NCBI RefSeq assembly: GCF_034931005.1
Contig: NZ_JAYGIN010000003.1
Coordinates: forward strand, 58,120 to 122,119
Origin: Arcicella sp034931005
GTDB lineage: Bacteria; Bacteroidota; Bacteroidia; Cytophagales; Spirosomataceae
Reading direction: 5' to 3'
Length of the DNA: 64,000 bases
The stretch's first letter is position 1. Each line of letters opens with the position of its first letter. A program made the translations under genes and the position numbers. The notes under the pieces were generated by a model that was not told where the DNA came from, made no database searches, and saw nothing but the letters and a program-made list of their open reading frames with translations. Shown piece by piece: positions 42,476-50,807 of the stretch.

Positions 42476-43819
42476 TTATAATTGAAAACTCGCCTTCGCA
42501 CGCTCCAATTCTACCCATTTTGTCCAGACATCAAACAGAGAAATGGATTGTTGTAATTGAGCCGTTGTTATTTGGGTTTGGGCATCCAACAACTCAATAA
42601 AGTTCAAATTTCCTTCCTTGTATCTTCGCATCATATCACGATAATATCTTTCTGATGTTGAAACCTGCGATGCTTTCGATTCATAAATTTCTTTGGCTGA
42701 ATTCAAGGAGTTTTTTGCCATTTCTGCTTGTAAATCTAACTGGTTTCTCACTTGTTGCATTTGAGCATCTAATGAGGCGATTTCCATTTCAGACTGTTTG
42801 ATTTTCAGTTGATTACGTCCAAAAGAATATACAGGTAAGTCAAATGAAACTCCTAATAAAACGAAAGCATTGGGCGAAATGAAGTTTTTGTCAGCACCAG
42901 CAATTTGGGCAAAACGTCCTTGCGAACCTACGTCTAAAGATGCTCCGATTTTCCATTTTTTATATGACTGATTAAGTCCCAAAATCTGGCGGTTAATTTC
43001 AATACCTGTCTTGATTTTGTCTAATTCTTCTCGATGACCGTCGGCTAAGTCAAATTTTAAGCCTTCTTTTCCCAAACTATCAAGGGTTATTTTCTCCGAA
43101 AAATCACGATTGAGTAGAAAATTAAAATAAGCAGCCGCATTTTTTTGATTTCCTCTGGCAGCATCAATCTCGGCATCGAATTTTGAAATTTCGTTGCGAG
43201 TACGTACTAAAACCGTTGGATTTGCCGAGCCGTTTTTGATAAGACTTTCATTTACTCTTTCAGATTCTCGTAAAAGTTTAAGCGTGTTTTGGTAGATTTT
43301 AAGAGCCTCCGTAGCTTTCAGATAATTGATATACGCCAATTTTATATCTTTTACTAATTCACGCTTATAGACTTGAATTTCAGTTTGTTGTAAAGAGATT
43401 TGCTCATTTTTTATCGCTTGATTATACTTCAATTCAGCGTTGAGCAGTGGCATTGTTGTCTTTACACGCATATCATAAAAATCTTTCGGAACTAATTGCT
43501 CTGAGGTATTTTGAATTTGCGGAAAAGCATTGGTTTGTGTCAAAGCATTGAGCGTTGTGTAAACTGGATTTACCAAGTCTCCGACTGGAATTTCAATTTT
43601 TCGACCACCTTGTGCTGTTGAAAGTGTAGTATTAAAATTGATATTTGGCTTAAATAATGTTTTTGCTTCATTTAGAGCAAAAACAGCTTTTTGTAACTGA
43701 AAACTTTGTTGCTTTAAGGTTTGACTATTTTTTAAACCCTCTTGAACATAATTGTTTAGGATGTCGGATTGCCCAAAACTCCCAAACCCCATTAATAGAA
43801 AAATCAATATCTTTTTCAT
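42476..43819 (-). CDS. TolC family outer membrane efflux channel
   Basis: A 447-residue outer membrane factor, from the ATG at 43819 (an ATG two codons upstream is also in frame). It has a signal peptide (ending near GFGSFGQ) and two repeats of long helical segments typical of TolC: KQQSFQLQKAVFALNEAK and LDLQAEMAKNSLNSAKEIYE, then MMRRYKEGNLNFIELLDAQ, which is the hallmark of the second half. It is the first gene of the efflux transcription unit. A 17-bp palindromic operator lies 16-32 nt upstream of the start, so the TetR protein upstream probably represses it. Confidence 0.92.
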   Translation of the reverse strand: MKKILIFLLMGFGSFGQSDILNNYVQEGLKNSQTLKQQSFQLQKAVFALNEAKTLFKPNINFNTTLSTAQGGRKIEIPVGDLVNPVYTTLNALTQTNAFPQIQNTSEQLVPKDFYDMRVKTTMPLLNAELKYNQAIKNEQISLQQTEIQVYKRELVKDIKLAYINYLKATEALKIYQNTLKLLRESERVNESLIKNGSANPTVLVRTRNEISKFDAEIDAARGNQKNAAAYFNFLLNRDFSEKITLDSLGKEGLKFDLADGHREELDKIKTGIEINRQILGLNQSYKKWKIGASLDVGSQGRFAQIAGADKNFISPNAFVLLGVSFDLPVYSFGRNQLKIKQSEMEIASLDAQMQQVRNQLDLQAEMAKNSLNSAKEIYESKASQVSTSERYYRDMMRRYKEGNLNFIELLDAQTQITTAQLQQSISLFDVWTKWVELERAKASFQL

Positions 43820-43832
43820 AAACATAAATTAA

Positions 43833-43851
43833 TTACTGAACAGTGTTTAGT
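43833..43851 (-). promoter_or_regulatory. Predicted TetR operator upstream of the efflux operon
   Basis: TTACTGAACAGTGTTTAGT contains a 17-bp near-palindrome (ACTGAACA, G, TGTTTAGT; one mismatch between arms). The identical 19-mer occurs at 45532-45550, upstream of the operon that contains the TetR gene. Confidence 0.75.
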
Positions 43852-43984
43852 GTTAGGGTATTTTTTTAGGTATGAGTTATTTGGTAGTAGGTATGGGGTA
43901 GAAGTTATGAGGTAAAAATTTGCAAAAGCACAATTTCTTGACCTAATAACTACTACCTACTATCTACGACCTAATATCTCATAC
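43852..43984. repeat. Inverted low-complexity repeat between thioesterase and tolC-type genes
   Basis: Words such as TAGGTATGAG and GGTAGTAGGTATGGGG at about 43869-43916 are mirrored as ACTACTACCTACTATC and CTCATACCTAC at 43945-43988. The arms could pair as a long imperfect hairpin. Confidence 0.6.
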
Positions 43985-44425
43985 CTACTTAATTACGTTG
44001 CTTGTTGCTACCAAATTGGTAGTGCATTTGGCAATAATTTGCCCTGTTTCGTTGCGGATTTCACCTTCAGCATGAGCAATTTTTTTGCCCATTCTTACAA
44101 TGTTAGATTTTACCGTTAGTTTTTCATTTGGCTTTGCCGCAAACAAAAAATCAACACTCAAATTGACCGTTGAATAGAAAATTTGGCTTCCCATTGAGAA
44201 AACAGTCATACCAATTACATCATCTAAAATGCTCGTGGCAACGCCTCCGTGAAGTATATGAGCAGGATTACACATATCTGTACGCACGATAAACTCTACC
44301 GTTAGGGAACCTTCTTCCACGATAGTCAACGTTCCATTTAACCAACGTCCAAAAGGAGAAGGGCTAACTTCTGAGGCACTTTTGCCAATATTATTTTTGA
44401 AAAACTCTAAAGCTGGATTATTCAT
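43985..44425 (-). CDS. PaaI-family hotdog thioesterase
   Basis: A 146-residue hotdog-fold protein of the PaaI/YigI thioesterase family. The core motif is ILHGGVATSILDDVIGM, with HGG and the Asp of the following helix as the usual active-site elements. Later strands (FYSTVNLSVDFLFAAKPNEKL, GKKIAHAEGEIRNETGQI) are typical. Members hydrolyse acyl-CoA thioesters. Its start overlaps the TetR gene end by 8 nt, so the two are translated together and controlled by the same operator. It may clear an acyl-CoA or related compound that also acts as inducer or efflux substrate; that is inference. Confidence 0.88.
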   Translation of the reverse strand: MNNPALEFFKNNIGKSASEVSPSPFGRWLNGTLTIVEEGSLTVEFIVRTDMCNPAHILHGGVATSILDDVIGMTVFSMGSQIFYSTVNLSVDFLFAAKPNEKLTVKSNIVRMGKKIAHAEGEIRNETGQIIAKCTTNLVATSNVIK

Positions 44426-45032
44426 TTTTTAATAATTGTATCATTTGGTCAACCGAATTTCTCATTAATTCATCTACATCACCTTCTCCAAATTTTTGAA
44501 AACGATTTCTAATTTTCAGGGAGACTAATCCGTGCATGAATGACCAAATAGACATGGCTGCGATGTGTAAGTCGGTGATTCTGATAGCATTAGTGTCAAT
44601 ACATCTTTGGATAGTTTCAAACAATAACATAAAGCATTGATGCCCGCAAGCCCAAATGTCAGATTCTTTGATGCTTTCCATCGGAGCATTTTGAATAAAC
44701 ATCAAATCGTACATTTCGGGGTTTTGAAAGGCAAATTTCATATAAGCAAAACCTCTGGTACGCAACTCTTCAATTGGGTCAGTGATGCCTTCAATAGCGT
44801 TTGTCATTTCAAGAATTAACTTTTCAAAACCTGTTTCATGGACAGCGAAGAAAAGCTCATTTTTGTCTTTAAAATACAAATATATCGTTGCAGGACTATA
44901 CTCAATGCGGTCAGCAATGGCACGAATTGAAGCCTTCTCGAAGCCCTCTTCGATAAAAATTTGTTGGGCGGTTTCCAGAATTTTCAACCGCATTTCTTGT
45001 TTGTCCCTTTCTTTTCTTTCTATTATACCCAT
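44418..45032 (-). CDS. TetR/AcrR-family transcriptional regulator
   Basis: A 204-residue repressor with a classic TetR N-terminal domain: ILETAQQIFIEEGFEKASIRA, then the helix-turn-helix ADRIEYSPATIYLYFKDKNELF. The C-terminal ligand-binding domain is helical (FAYMKFAFQNPEMYDLMF, IAAMSIWSFMHGLVSL), similar to AcrR/FadR-type regulators. It is the second gene of the DUF2147-tetR-thioesterase unit. An identical 17-bp palindrome precedes both this unit and the divergently controlled efflux operon, suggesting autoregulation and control of the pump. The ligand is unknown. Confidence 0.92.
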   Translation of the reverse strand: MGIIERKERDKQEMRLKILETAQQIFIEEGFEKASIRAIADRIEYSPATIYLYFKDKNELFFAVHETGFEKLILEMTNAIEGITDPIEELRTRGFAYMKFAFQNPEMYDLMFIQNAPMESIKESDIWACGHQCFMLLFETIQRCIDTNAIRITDLHIAAMSIWSFMHGLVSLKIRNRFQKFGEGDVDELMRNSVDQMIQLLKNE

Positions 45033-45040
45033 CTGATACT

Positions 45041-45064
45041 ATTTGAGAAAATATTCTCTCAAAT
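45041..45064. promoter_or_regulatory. Palindrome just upstream of the TetR start
   Basis: ATTTGAGA (45041-45048) and TCTCAAAT (45057-45064) form a 24-bp interrupted palindrome, 8 nt before the TetR ATG. It could be a second operator or a weak hairpin between DUF2147 and tetR. Confidence 0.45.
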
Positions 45065-45076
45065 TTTCATTAAAAA

Positions 45077-45499
45077 TTACTTAACTTTTGTCCAAACCGT
45101 GGTTCGACCCAAAAGGGAAATGCCTATAAATCCTCTGATTTCGAGTTCGTTAGCACTTTTTATTTTCATTGTACAAGAATATGTTTTACCATTGTTTGGG
45201 TCATAGATTGTACCATTTTCCCAAGATTTTCCAGTAAAATCAAAGCCCTTTAATATCACAGAACCCACAATGTTTTGCTCTCTTAGTTTAGCATCAGGGT
45301 TATGCGTGTCTTTTTTTGACCCATCTTTCCCAGAGCTAACTTTCCCAAAATATTTTTCTCCTTGTTTATAGATTAATACTTTTCCATCTTTACTTTCTGC
45401 CAACCATTCTCCTAAAATGGCATCTTTACTAACAGACTGAGCATGACCTACATGAGCGTATGCAAGTGCAAGAATTAATAACGCAAATAGTTTTTTCAT
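45077..45499 (-). CDS. DUF2147 domain-containing exported protein
   Basis: A 140-residue exported protein of the DUF2147 family (signal peptide ending near GHAQ). It shows the family core: ILGEWLAESKDGKVLIYKQGEKYFGKV, GSVILKGFDFTGKSWENGTIYDPNNGKTYSC, and ending ELEIRGFIGISLLGRTTVWTKV. The fold is beta-rich and lipocalin-like. It is the first gene of the tetR operon. The operator lies 33-51 nt upstream of its start, so it should be coregulated with the efflux pump; a periplasmic binding role for the pumped compound is possible but unproven. Confidence 0.88.
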   Translation of the reverse strand: MKKLFALLILALAYAHVGHAQSVSKDAILGEWLAESKDGKVLIYKQGEKYFGKVSSGKDGSKKDTHNPDAKLREQNIVGSVILKGFDFTGKSWENGTIYDPNNGKTYSCTMKIKSANELEIRGFIGISLLGRTTVWTKVK

Positions 45500-45531
45500 A
45501 ATTGAGATTATTTAATTAAAACGTTGTAAAT

Positions 45532-45550
45532 TTACTGAACAGTGTTTAGT
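45532..45550 (-). promoter_or_regulatory. Predicted TetR operator upstream of DUF2147-tetR-thioesterase
   Basis: The same 19-mer as at 43833-43851 (TTACTGAACAGTGTTTAGT), a near-palindrome, lies 33-51 nt before the DUF2147 ATG. This supports autoregulation of the TetR operon. Confidence 0.75.
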
Positions 45551-45860
45551 TGAACAACTTTTGAAGGTTTTTTTTTATAATTCTAAGAAAAGTTATTTTT
45601 ACAAAAGCAGTAAGTGCCTGATTGATAGTTGATTAAATAGTTGTGGTATTAAATTAACACAAACTGCCCATAGAATAGGTTGTGGAATAAAAAGGTTATA
45701 AGTAATTTTACATTCTATTATCTGTTATCAGGCATAAATTATACGTTGATAGATACATAATTATTTCTACCTAATGTGTTAATTGATAGAGATTTTAGAT
45801 GTTCATCAACAAATATATTAAATAACCGATAACTGACAACCAATAAAGATAACGAAGAAT
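45551..45860. other. AT-rich divergent intergenic region
   Basis: No gene is seen. It contains the upstream regions of the DUF2147 operon (minus) and the ComA-like gene (plus), with no clear consensus promoter for the latter. Confidence 0.45.
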
Positions 45861-46622
45861 ATGAATTATCCACTTAACCAAATACCCGAGAGACCATCAA
45901 AGCCACGCCAAAAAGGATATACTATGGTGATGGATAAAGGATTAAGTATCAGACAAGTAGAGGACTTTTTAGAAACCAGTGCCGAATATACTGACATTGT
46001 AAAATTAGGCTGGGCAACTTCTTTTGTTACGCCCAACTTGAAAGAGAAATTGGCAGTTTACAAGTCAGCAGGGATTCCTGTATATTTTGGAGGTACGCTA
46101 TTTGAAGCCTTTATCGTAAGAAATCAGTTTGATGAATATCGCCGTGTTTTAGACCAATTCGGTATGGAATACGCAGAAGTTTCAGATGGTTCTTTGGAAA
46201 TGGAACAAGATGATAAGTGTGAGTATATCAGGACTTTAGCTAAACAAGTGACAGTTCTTTCAGAGGTTGGGTCAAAAGATGAAACCAAAATTATTCCTCC
46301 TTATAAGTGGATTAAATTAATGAAAGTTGAATTAGAAGCTGGAGCTTGGAAGGTAATCGGTGAAGCTCGTGAGGGTGGAAACGTTGGTCTTTTCCGTGCA
46401 TCGGGCGAAGTTCGTCAGGGTTTGGTAGAAGAAATTTTAACTGAAATTCCAGAAGATAAAATTATTTGGGAAGCTCCACAAAAAGCACAACAAGTATGGT
46501 TTGTGAAATTGGTAGGTGCTAACGTAAACGTTGGAAATATCGCTCCGCACGAAGTTATCTCTTTAGAAACCATTCGTTTAGGTTTAAGAGGCGATACTTT
46601 TTCTCATTTCTTAGATAAATAA
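45861..46622 (+). CDS. Phosphosulfolactate synthase (ComA-like)
   Basis: A 253-residue protein of the ComA/phosphosulfolactate synthase family, a TIM-barrel enzyme. Supporting segments are GYTMVMDKGLSIRQVEDFLE, VKLGWATSFVTP, PVYFGGTLFEAFIVRNQ, EVSDGSLEM, VLSEVGSKDE, EAREGGNVGLF and NVGNIAPHEVISLETIRLGLRGDT. In methanogens ComA joins sulfite and phosphoenolpyruvate in coenzyme M synthesis. In Bacteroidota the role is not established; a sulfonate such as sulfolactate is a reasonable expectation. It is cytoplasmic and monocistronic, with no other coenzyme M gene nearby. Confidence 0.88.
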   Translation: MNYPLNQIPERPSKPRQKGYTMVMDKGLSIRQVEDFLETSAEYTDIVKLGWATSFVTPNLKEKLAVYKSAGIPVYFGGTLFEAFIVRNQFDEYRRVLDQFGMEYAEVSDGSLEMEQDDKCEYIRTLAKQVTVLSEVGSKDETKIIPPYKWIKLMKVELEAGAWKVIGEAREGGNVGLFRASGEVRQGLVEEILTEIPEDKIIWEAPQKAQQVWFVKLVGANVNVGNIAPHEVISLETIRLGLRGDTFSHFLDK

Positions 46623-46904
46623 AAAAACAGTGAACAGTCGGGCGGCGAACCGCTATCAGTCAACAGTTATCAGAAGGTGGTGTAATCATAATTTCTGATA
46701 ACTGTTTTTTCTTGTCATTATCTAACTAAGTAATTGATAGTGAGTAATTGACAATTAAGACACTGAATAAACAGTTAATTGCAATAAATGAAACCGTTGA
46801 TTTTTTATAGCGATTGCTTATGATGAAGAAGTTCTGATAATTGTTTACTGATAACTGATAATTGTTTACTGATAACTAATAATTGTTAACTGATAACTGA
46901 AAAA
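46623..46904. repeat. Low-complexity TAACTGATAA-type word repeats
   Basis: Direct repeats of CTGATAACTG, GTTTACTGATAACTGATAAT and relatives occur at 46660-46710 and 46828-46900, with CAGTTATCAG in inverted orientation near 46660-46674. There is no gene. This fills the gap between the ComA-like and DedA genes. Confidence 0.65.
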
Positions 46905-47546
46905 ATGGAAATTATTAATTTCGTCTTACAACTTTTAAAAGACCCTTTAGCCGCACTTTCGCAATTTATTGCAGAGCATGGCACTTTAACTTATGCACTT
47001 CTTTTCTTAATCGTTTTTGTAGAGACTGGGCTTATCGTGATGCCTCTTCTTCCTGGAGATTCACTTTTATTTGCCGTAGGTGTTTTGGCATCAACTACGG
47101 GGAAAATTGAACTCACTTTTGTTATTCCTTTATTAATTGCTGCGGCTTTATTGGGAGACAATGTGAATTATTTTGTAGGGAAATTCTTCAGTGATTTTAT
47201 AAAATCGAAAGAGAAAATATTATTCTTGAAACGTAGCCATATCGAAGAAACAGAAGCATTTTATGAAAAACACGGTGGGCAAGCGGTTATTATGGCTCGT
47301 TTTGTGCCAATCGTGAGAACTGTTGCTCCTTTTGTGGCTGGTGCTGGTAGCATGACTTATTCAAAATATATTACTTTTTGTATTCTCGGAGCAATTTTGT
47401 GGGTAACTGGTATTACTTCTTTAGGATATTTTTTGGGTACTAACGACTGGGTAAAGCATAACTTTGAAAAAGTAGTTTTAGGCATTGTAGCCGTTTCTGT
47501 TTTACCAATGATTATTGGTTTTGCTAAAGCGAAATTTAGTAAGTAA
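46905..47546 (+). CDS. DedA/VTT-domain inner membrane protein
   Basis: A 213-residue polytopic membrane protein of the DedA family. The signatures are VETGLIVMPLLPGDSLLFAVG near residue 40 and MARFVPIVRTVAPFVAGAGSM near residue 125, with about five hydrophobic segments and re-entrant loops between. Family members support membrane lipid homeostasis, including undecaprenyl-phosphate or phospholipid flipping, and are linked to proton-dependent processes. The gene is monocistronic, preceded by word repeats and followed by a bidirectional terminator embedded in inverted repeats. Confidence 0.92.
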   Translation: MEIINFVLQLLKDPLAALSQFIAEHGTLTYALLFLIVFVETGLIVMPLLPGDSLLFAVGVLASTTGKIELTFVIPLLIAAALLGDNVNYFVGKFFSDFIKSKEKILFLKRSHIEETEAFYEKHGGQAVIMARFVPIVRTVAPFVAGAGSMTYSKYITFCILGAILWVTGITSLGYFLGTNDWVKHNFEKVVLGIVAVSVLPMIIGFAKAKFSK

Positions 47547-47551
47547 GTTTT

Positions 47552-47757
47552 ATTTAGAGAATAAATTTTCAGAGAATAGAGTTTAGATAACAGATTATAG
47601 AGTGTAATTCGATTTCAATATTTATAATCTGAACATTTTTTCTTAATCCTTATAACATAAAAAAGGCTTCAAAATTTAATTTTGAAGCCTTTTTTATCTA
47701 AACTCTATTCTCTAAACTCTATTCTCTGTTATCTAAACTCTATTCTCTAATAACCTA
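47552..47757. repeat. Inverted AGAGAATAGAGTTTA repeats flanking a terminator
   Basis: The words TTTAGAGAATA and CAGAGAATAGAGTTTAGATAAC at 47552-47600 are mirrored by three tandem copies of TAAACTCTATTCTCT between 47699 and 47745. The arms lie symmetrically around the hairpin at 47659-47695 in the gap between convergent genes. Confidence 0.7.
47659..47695. terminator. Bidirectional terminator between DedA and PhyH genes
   Basis: AAAAAAGGCTTCAAAATT and AATTTTGAAGCCTTTTTT form an almost continuous palindrome with A and T runs at its ends. Confidence 0.82.
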
Positions 47758-48570
47758 TTTCTGAACAACTTTTGCAAATCTGTGATAGAAAGGCGTTTTG
47801 CTGTTTTCGTTTTTCGGCATGAATTTACCCGTGATAATAGGTACATACATTACACGACGACGAGATTTTTCTCCCATGTTTGGAGAAACCTCAACACGGT
47901 GCCATAAACGTCCATCATGAACAGTTAAATCACCTGCATCAATTTCAAAACCAACCTCACGAGCATCGGCACTGTGGTCAACGAATTGTTTTTTACCAAA
48001 CAATAATTTGAATACACTCTGGTTTTGTGTTCCTGGTAATACTCTTAAGCCACCGTTTGATGTTGGGCAAGTATCCAAGTGAATACCAACGTTTAACATC
48101 GGAAGGATTTTTTGTCCCAAGAACAAATCACGTGGGCTGTCTGTGTGCCATCCCATTTGTGTAAACTTGCTATTTGGCGAGTTTACGTAGTGATTGAAAA
48201 CTAAGCCATCTTTTTCGTCTTCGCTGATGCGTCCGTCGTAAGGTGCTAATAATTCAACCAATAATTGTAAGCGTGGGTCTTTCAAAAATTCACCTAAAAA
48301 GGTACTATACTTGTTAGTAAAGCACATTCTTTGAATCATTTTATTACCCTGTGGGTCTTTCCCAAATTTTAAGGGAATTCCGTTTATTTTTTCAATGCCC
48401 TCATCCAACCATTTCTTTTCGATTTTACTTAACTCGTCAATAAATGTTTTTATGGTATCGGCGTTGATGAAATTTTTGAATTGAATTACTCCGTACTGAC
48501 GGAAATAATCTTTTTGCTCTTGCGTTAGAGCCTCTCCGAATTGGAAGGTTTTGTACTCGAACTTTACCAT
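47755..48570 (-). CDS. Phytanoyl-CoA dioxygenase (PhyH) family oxygenase
   Basis: A 271-residue Fe(II)/2-oxoglutarate-dependent oxygenase of the PhyH family. The metal-binding facial triad is His142 and Asp144 in MGWHTDSPRD and His224 in DGRLWHRVEVSP; an Arg for 2-oxoglutarate follows in KSRRRVMYVP. The double-stranded beta-helix strands (NVGIHLDTCPTSNGGLRVLPGT) are typical. Substrates in this family are varied, including lipids and small molecules, and cannot be assigned. The gene is monocistronic, with a 530-nt gene-free region upstream. Confidence 0.88.
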   Translation of the reverse strand: MVKFEYKTFQFGEALTQEQKDYFRQYGVIQFKNFINADTIKTFIDELSKIEKKWLDEGIEKINGIPLKFGKDPQGNKMIQRMCFTNKYSTFLGEFLKDPRLQLLVELLAPYDGRISEDEKDGLVFNHYVNSPNSKFTQMGWHTDSPRDLFLGQKILPMLNVGIHLDTCPTSNGGLRVLPGTQNQSVFKLLFGKKQFVDHSADAREVGFEIDAGDLTVHDGRLWHRVEVSPNMGEKSRRRVMYVPIITGKFMPKNENSKTPFYHRFAKVVQK

Positions 48571-49101
48571 GTGTTTACCCTTAATTTAAAGTGGTTTACA
48601 AGAACTTTTTAGATTTGAAAACCTGTGATTTTTTGACTATTTGAAAATGATAATATTCGGGAAGCGAATGGTCGCATTTTCAAATTAAATAATTTTCAAA
48701 TTGACAAACTTCTCGCTACAAAAACTAATCTTATATCTGTGAAATTAGCCTTGTAAAAAATTGTACAAAAGGAAGTTTTACTATTTTTAGACTTCTTCGA
48801 TAAACTTAGTTGGGCAGAACTAAATTTACTTTCTTAACAAAATCAAAAAACAGTGTTTAAGTTTTTGATAAAACGATGCAAATTAATGCAATGTAATTGA
48901 ATTGTAATTTATTTGTTAGAAAATTGTTAATTAATCTTGAAAAGTTTATGCGATTTTCCGTTTTTTTACAATGCCTAAATTCTTGTGTTTTTACATCATT
49001 TCATGAACTCGACAAAATTACTCAGGATTTGTATAAACTTGTTCTTTCATTAACATAAAATAAGACCTTTCGTCATATTTGTACTTAAATAATGTTGAAG
49101 T
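48571..49101. other. Gene-free AT-rich region upstream of the PhyH gene
   Basis: No supported gene or RNA is seen in 531 bp. It must hold the PhyH promoter. A fragment AACAGTGTTTA near 48849-48860 resembles half of the TetR operator but lacks its palindrome. Confidence 0.45.
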
Positions 49102-49818
49102 TTATTTTGCTCCTAAAATAAATACAGTCTGCAAAACAACATAAAACCCAAACATGATAGCACAAGTTAACTGCCATTTCTTATCAACGATTTGACGAGC
49201 AATTAGGTATGAAAGATAGGTGAAAAAGAATGCTCCCAATACATCAATGGTATAATGAACGTGTTGAATTAATAATAAAAATGCTAATATAAAAGTTGCA
49301 ATAGCTGCAATTAATTTTTCATAAGGTTTTTCGACAAAAAGCCAAATCATGACCATTGTAGAAGTATGCCCCGAAAAGAATAAATCTTTGGTGATGGGTT
49401 CTGAATCTCCATAAATCAATAACTCCGCAAAGGTGTCATGAAGGATTACTAAATCTTGGTGAGGATTGAGTGGTACTAAATAAATGGTCGTCATTCGGAA
49501 AACCGTTTCGATGACGAAAGTTAGGGCAAAAAGTAAAAAAAGTTGTGGATGTTTTAGAATGCGTAGAAGCATATAAATTAATAATCCATAAATAATAGCA
49601 AAAATTGGTGTAGAAACATCAACGGCTGGAATGTTTGTTAAGATATAATCGTTAAGTACAGTACCTTGACGTTGTTGGATATTTCTAAAATATGTTGGGA
49701 ACTGCAATGCCCCCGACACAAAGACTGCAATGGCTGTGAGTAATTTTGGGGTGAATCCAGAATAGGATAAAGAATCATTCCAACGTTGTAAAGCGGTTGG
49801 TATATAACTTTTTGACAT
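49102..49818 (-). CDS. PAP2-like / sphingomyelin-synthase-related membrane protein
   Basis: A 238-residue membrane protein from the ATG at 49818. The frame is open to 49896, but the extra 26 residues come from repeat-like DNA, so the shorter start (MSKSYIPTAL) is preferred. About six hydrophobic segments carry the PAP2_C-type motifs LFFSGHTST and HVHYTIDVLGAFFFTYL, where the two His and the Asp form the expected catalytic triad. This arrangement resembles sphingomyelin synthases and related lipid phosphotransferases. Bacteroidota that make sphingolipids often carry such proteins; the actual substrate is unknown. It diverges from msrA. Confidence 0.8.
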   Translation of the reverse strand: MSKSYIPTALQRWNDSLSYSGFTPKLLTAIAVFVSGALQFPTYFRNIQQRQGTVLNDYILTNIPAVDVSTPIFAIIYGLLIYMLLRILKHPQLFLLFALTFVIETVFRMTTIYLVPLNPHQDLVILHDTFAELLIYGDSEPITKDLFFSGHTSTMVMIWLFVEKPYEKLIAAIATFILAFLLLIQHVHYTIDVLGAFFFTYLSYLIARQIVDKKWQLTCAIMFGFYVVLQTVFILGAK

Positions 49819-49914
49819 ATTTTGTGGTTTTGTGTTAGGTGTGGTTGAATGAATTGTGAATCCTTTATTCCGATAAATCACTAATTCATAATTCACTCAA
49901 TCACAAATAGACAG

Positions 49915-49945
49915 CAAAATTACATCAACTTTTAAATGTTATCAA
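49915..49945 (-). promoter_or_regulatory. Possible promoter of the PAP2-like gene
   Basis: On the minus strand, -7 TAATTTTG (49915-49922) and a TTG core (49943-49945) are 20 nt apart. The second overlaps the divergent msrA start region. Confidence 0.5.
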
Positions 49946-49947
49946 CA

Positions 49948-50613
49948 ATGAAGACAAAAATTAATGCACTAATTCTTGGAATAATTACATTGTTTACAAG
50001 TGTTTCGTGTGGTCAAAAGACTGAAAATCAGAAAATTAAGAATAAAATGAACGAAGAAAAAGTCAATCTTACAGGTACTGAAATGGTTACTTTTGGTGCT
50101 GGATGTTTTTGGTGTACCGAAGCCGTTTTCCAAGAAGTTTCGGGCGTTGTTAAAGTAGAATCTGGATACGCTAATGGTACGGTCGCCAATCCAACATATA
50201 GAGAAGTTTGTACAGGAAATACGGGTCATGCTGAGGTTGTACAGGTAACTTACGACCCTAAAAAAGTGTCATTTGATACTATTTTGGAGATTTTTTGGAA
50301 AACCCATGACCCCACAACGCTAAACCGTCAGGGTGGAGATGAAGGAACGCAATATCGTTCTGGTGTTTATTATTCTAACGAAGCCCAAAAAACATCGGCT
50401 GAAGCTTGGAAAGCAAAATTAAATGCTGAACACGTTTTCCCTAATCCGATTGTTACAGAAATTTTACCGTTGAAAAATTATTACCCTGCTGAAGATTATC
50501 ACCAAGATTATTATGCCTTAAACGGTCATAATCCTTATTGTCAGGTAGTTATTCGTCCAAAATTAGAGAAATTGAATAAAGTGTTTAAAGAGAAATTGAA
50601 GAAAGATATTTAA
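49948..50613 (+). CDS. msrA: Peptide-methionine (S)-S-oxide reductase, lipoprotein form
   Basis: A 221-residue MsrA from the ATG at 49948 (an ATG four codons upstream is also possible). An N-terminal signal peptide ends in a lipobox-like TSVSC, then the enzyme domain begins. The active site is GAGCFWCTEAVF, and GNTGHAEVVQVTYDP, FWKTHDPT and EDYHQDYYALNG are conserved. MsrA reduces the S-epimer of methionine sulfoxide in proteins. The lipoprotein anchor suggests envelope repair, so reducing power would have to come across the inner membrane; DsbD is encoded 1.7 kb downstream. It heads the local thiol-redox group of genes. Confidence 0.94.
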   Translation: MKTKINALILGIITLFTSVSCGQKTENQKIKNKMNEEKVNLTGTEMVTFGAGCFWCTEAVFQEVSGVVKVESGYANGTVANPTYREVCTGNTGHAEVVQVTYDPKKVSFDTILEIFWKTHDPTTLNRQGGDEGTQYRSGVYYSNEAQKTSAEAWKAKLNAEHVFPNPIVTEILPLKNYYPAEDYHQDYYALNGHNPYCQVVIRPKLEKLNKVFKEKLKKDI

Positions 50614-50617
50614 GAAA

Positions 50618-50794
50618 CGGAACTACAATGGGTTTGCTACAAGACAATAGATAGCCCACAGAGTGAACGGGTTATACTGATTATTCTTTATTTTATCTGA
50701 CTGTGCGTCACAGACTGTGTGTCCCAGTGTAAATCTGTAAAATCTGTTCAATCTGTGGTCTAAATTTGTCTGCGACAAATAGTTTAAAGTTCCG
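50618..50794. mobile_element. Diverged relative of the 160-bp MITE (about 177 bp)
   Basis: It starts CGGAACTACAATGG and ends AAAGTTCCG, with internal segments shared with the 160-bp copies (GTGTAAATCTG, GTGGTCTAAATTTGTC, GCGACAAATAGT). No target duplication remains visible. It lies immediately after the msrA stop. Confidence 0.65.
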
Positions 50795-50807
50795 TTAATA
50801 AATAAGG

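Noticed and set aside
48849..48860. Possible third TetR operator (AACAGTGTTTA)
   Set aside because: Only 11 bases match, the palindrome is missing and it is far from any start codon.
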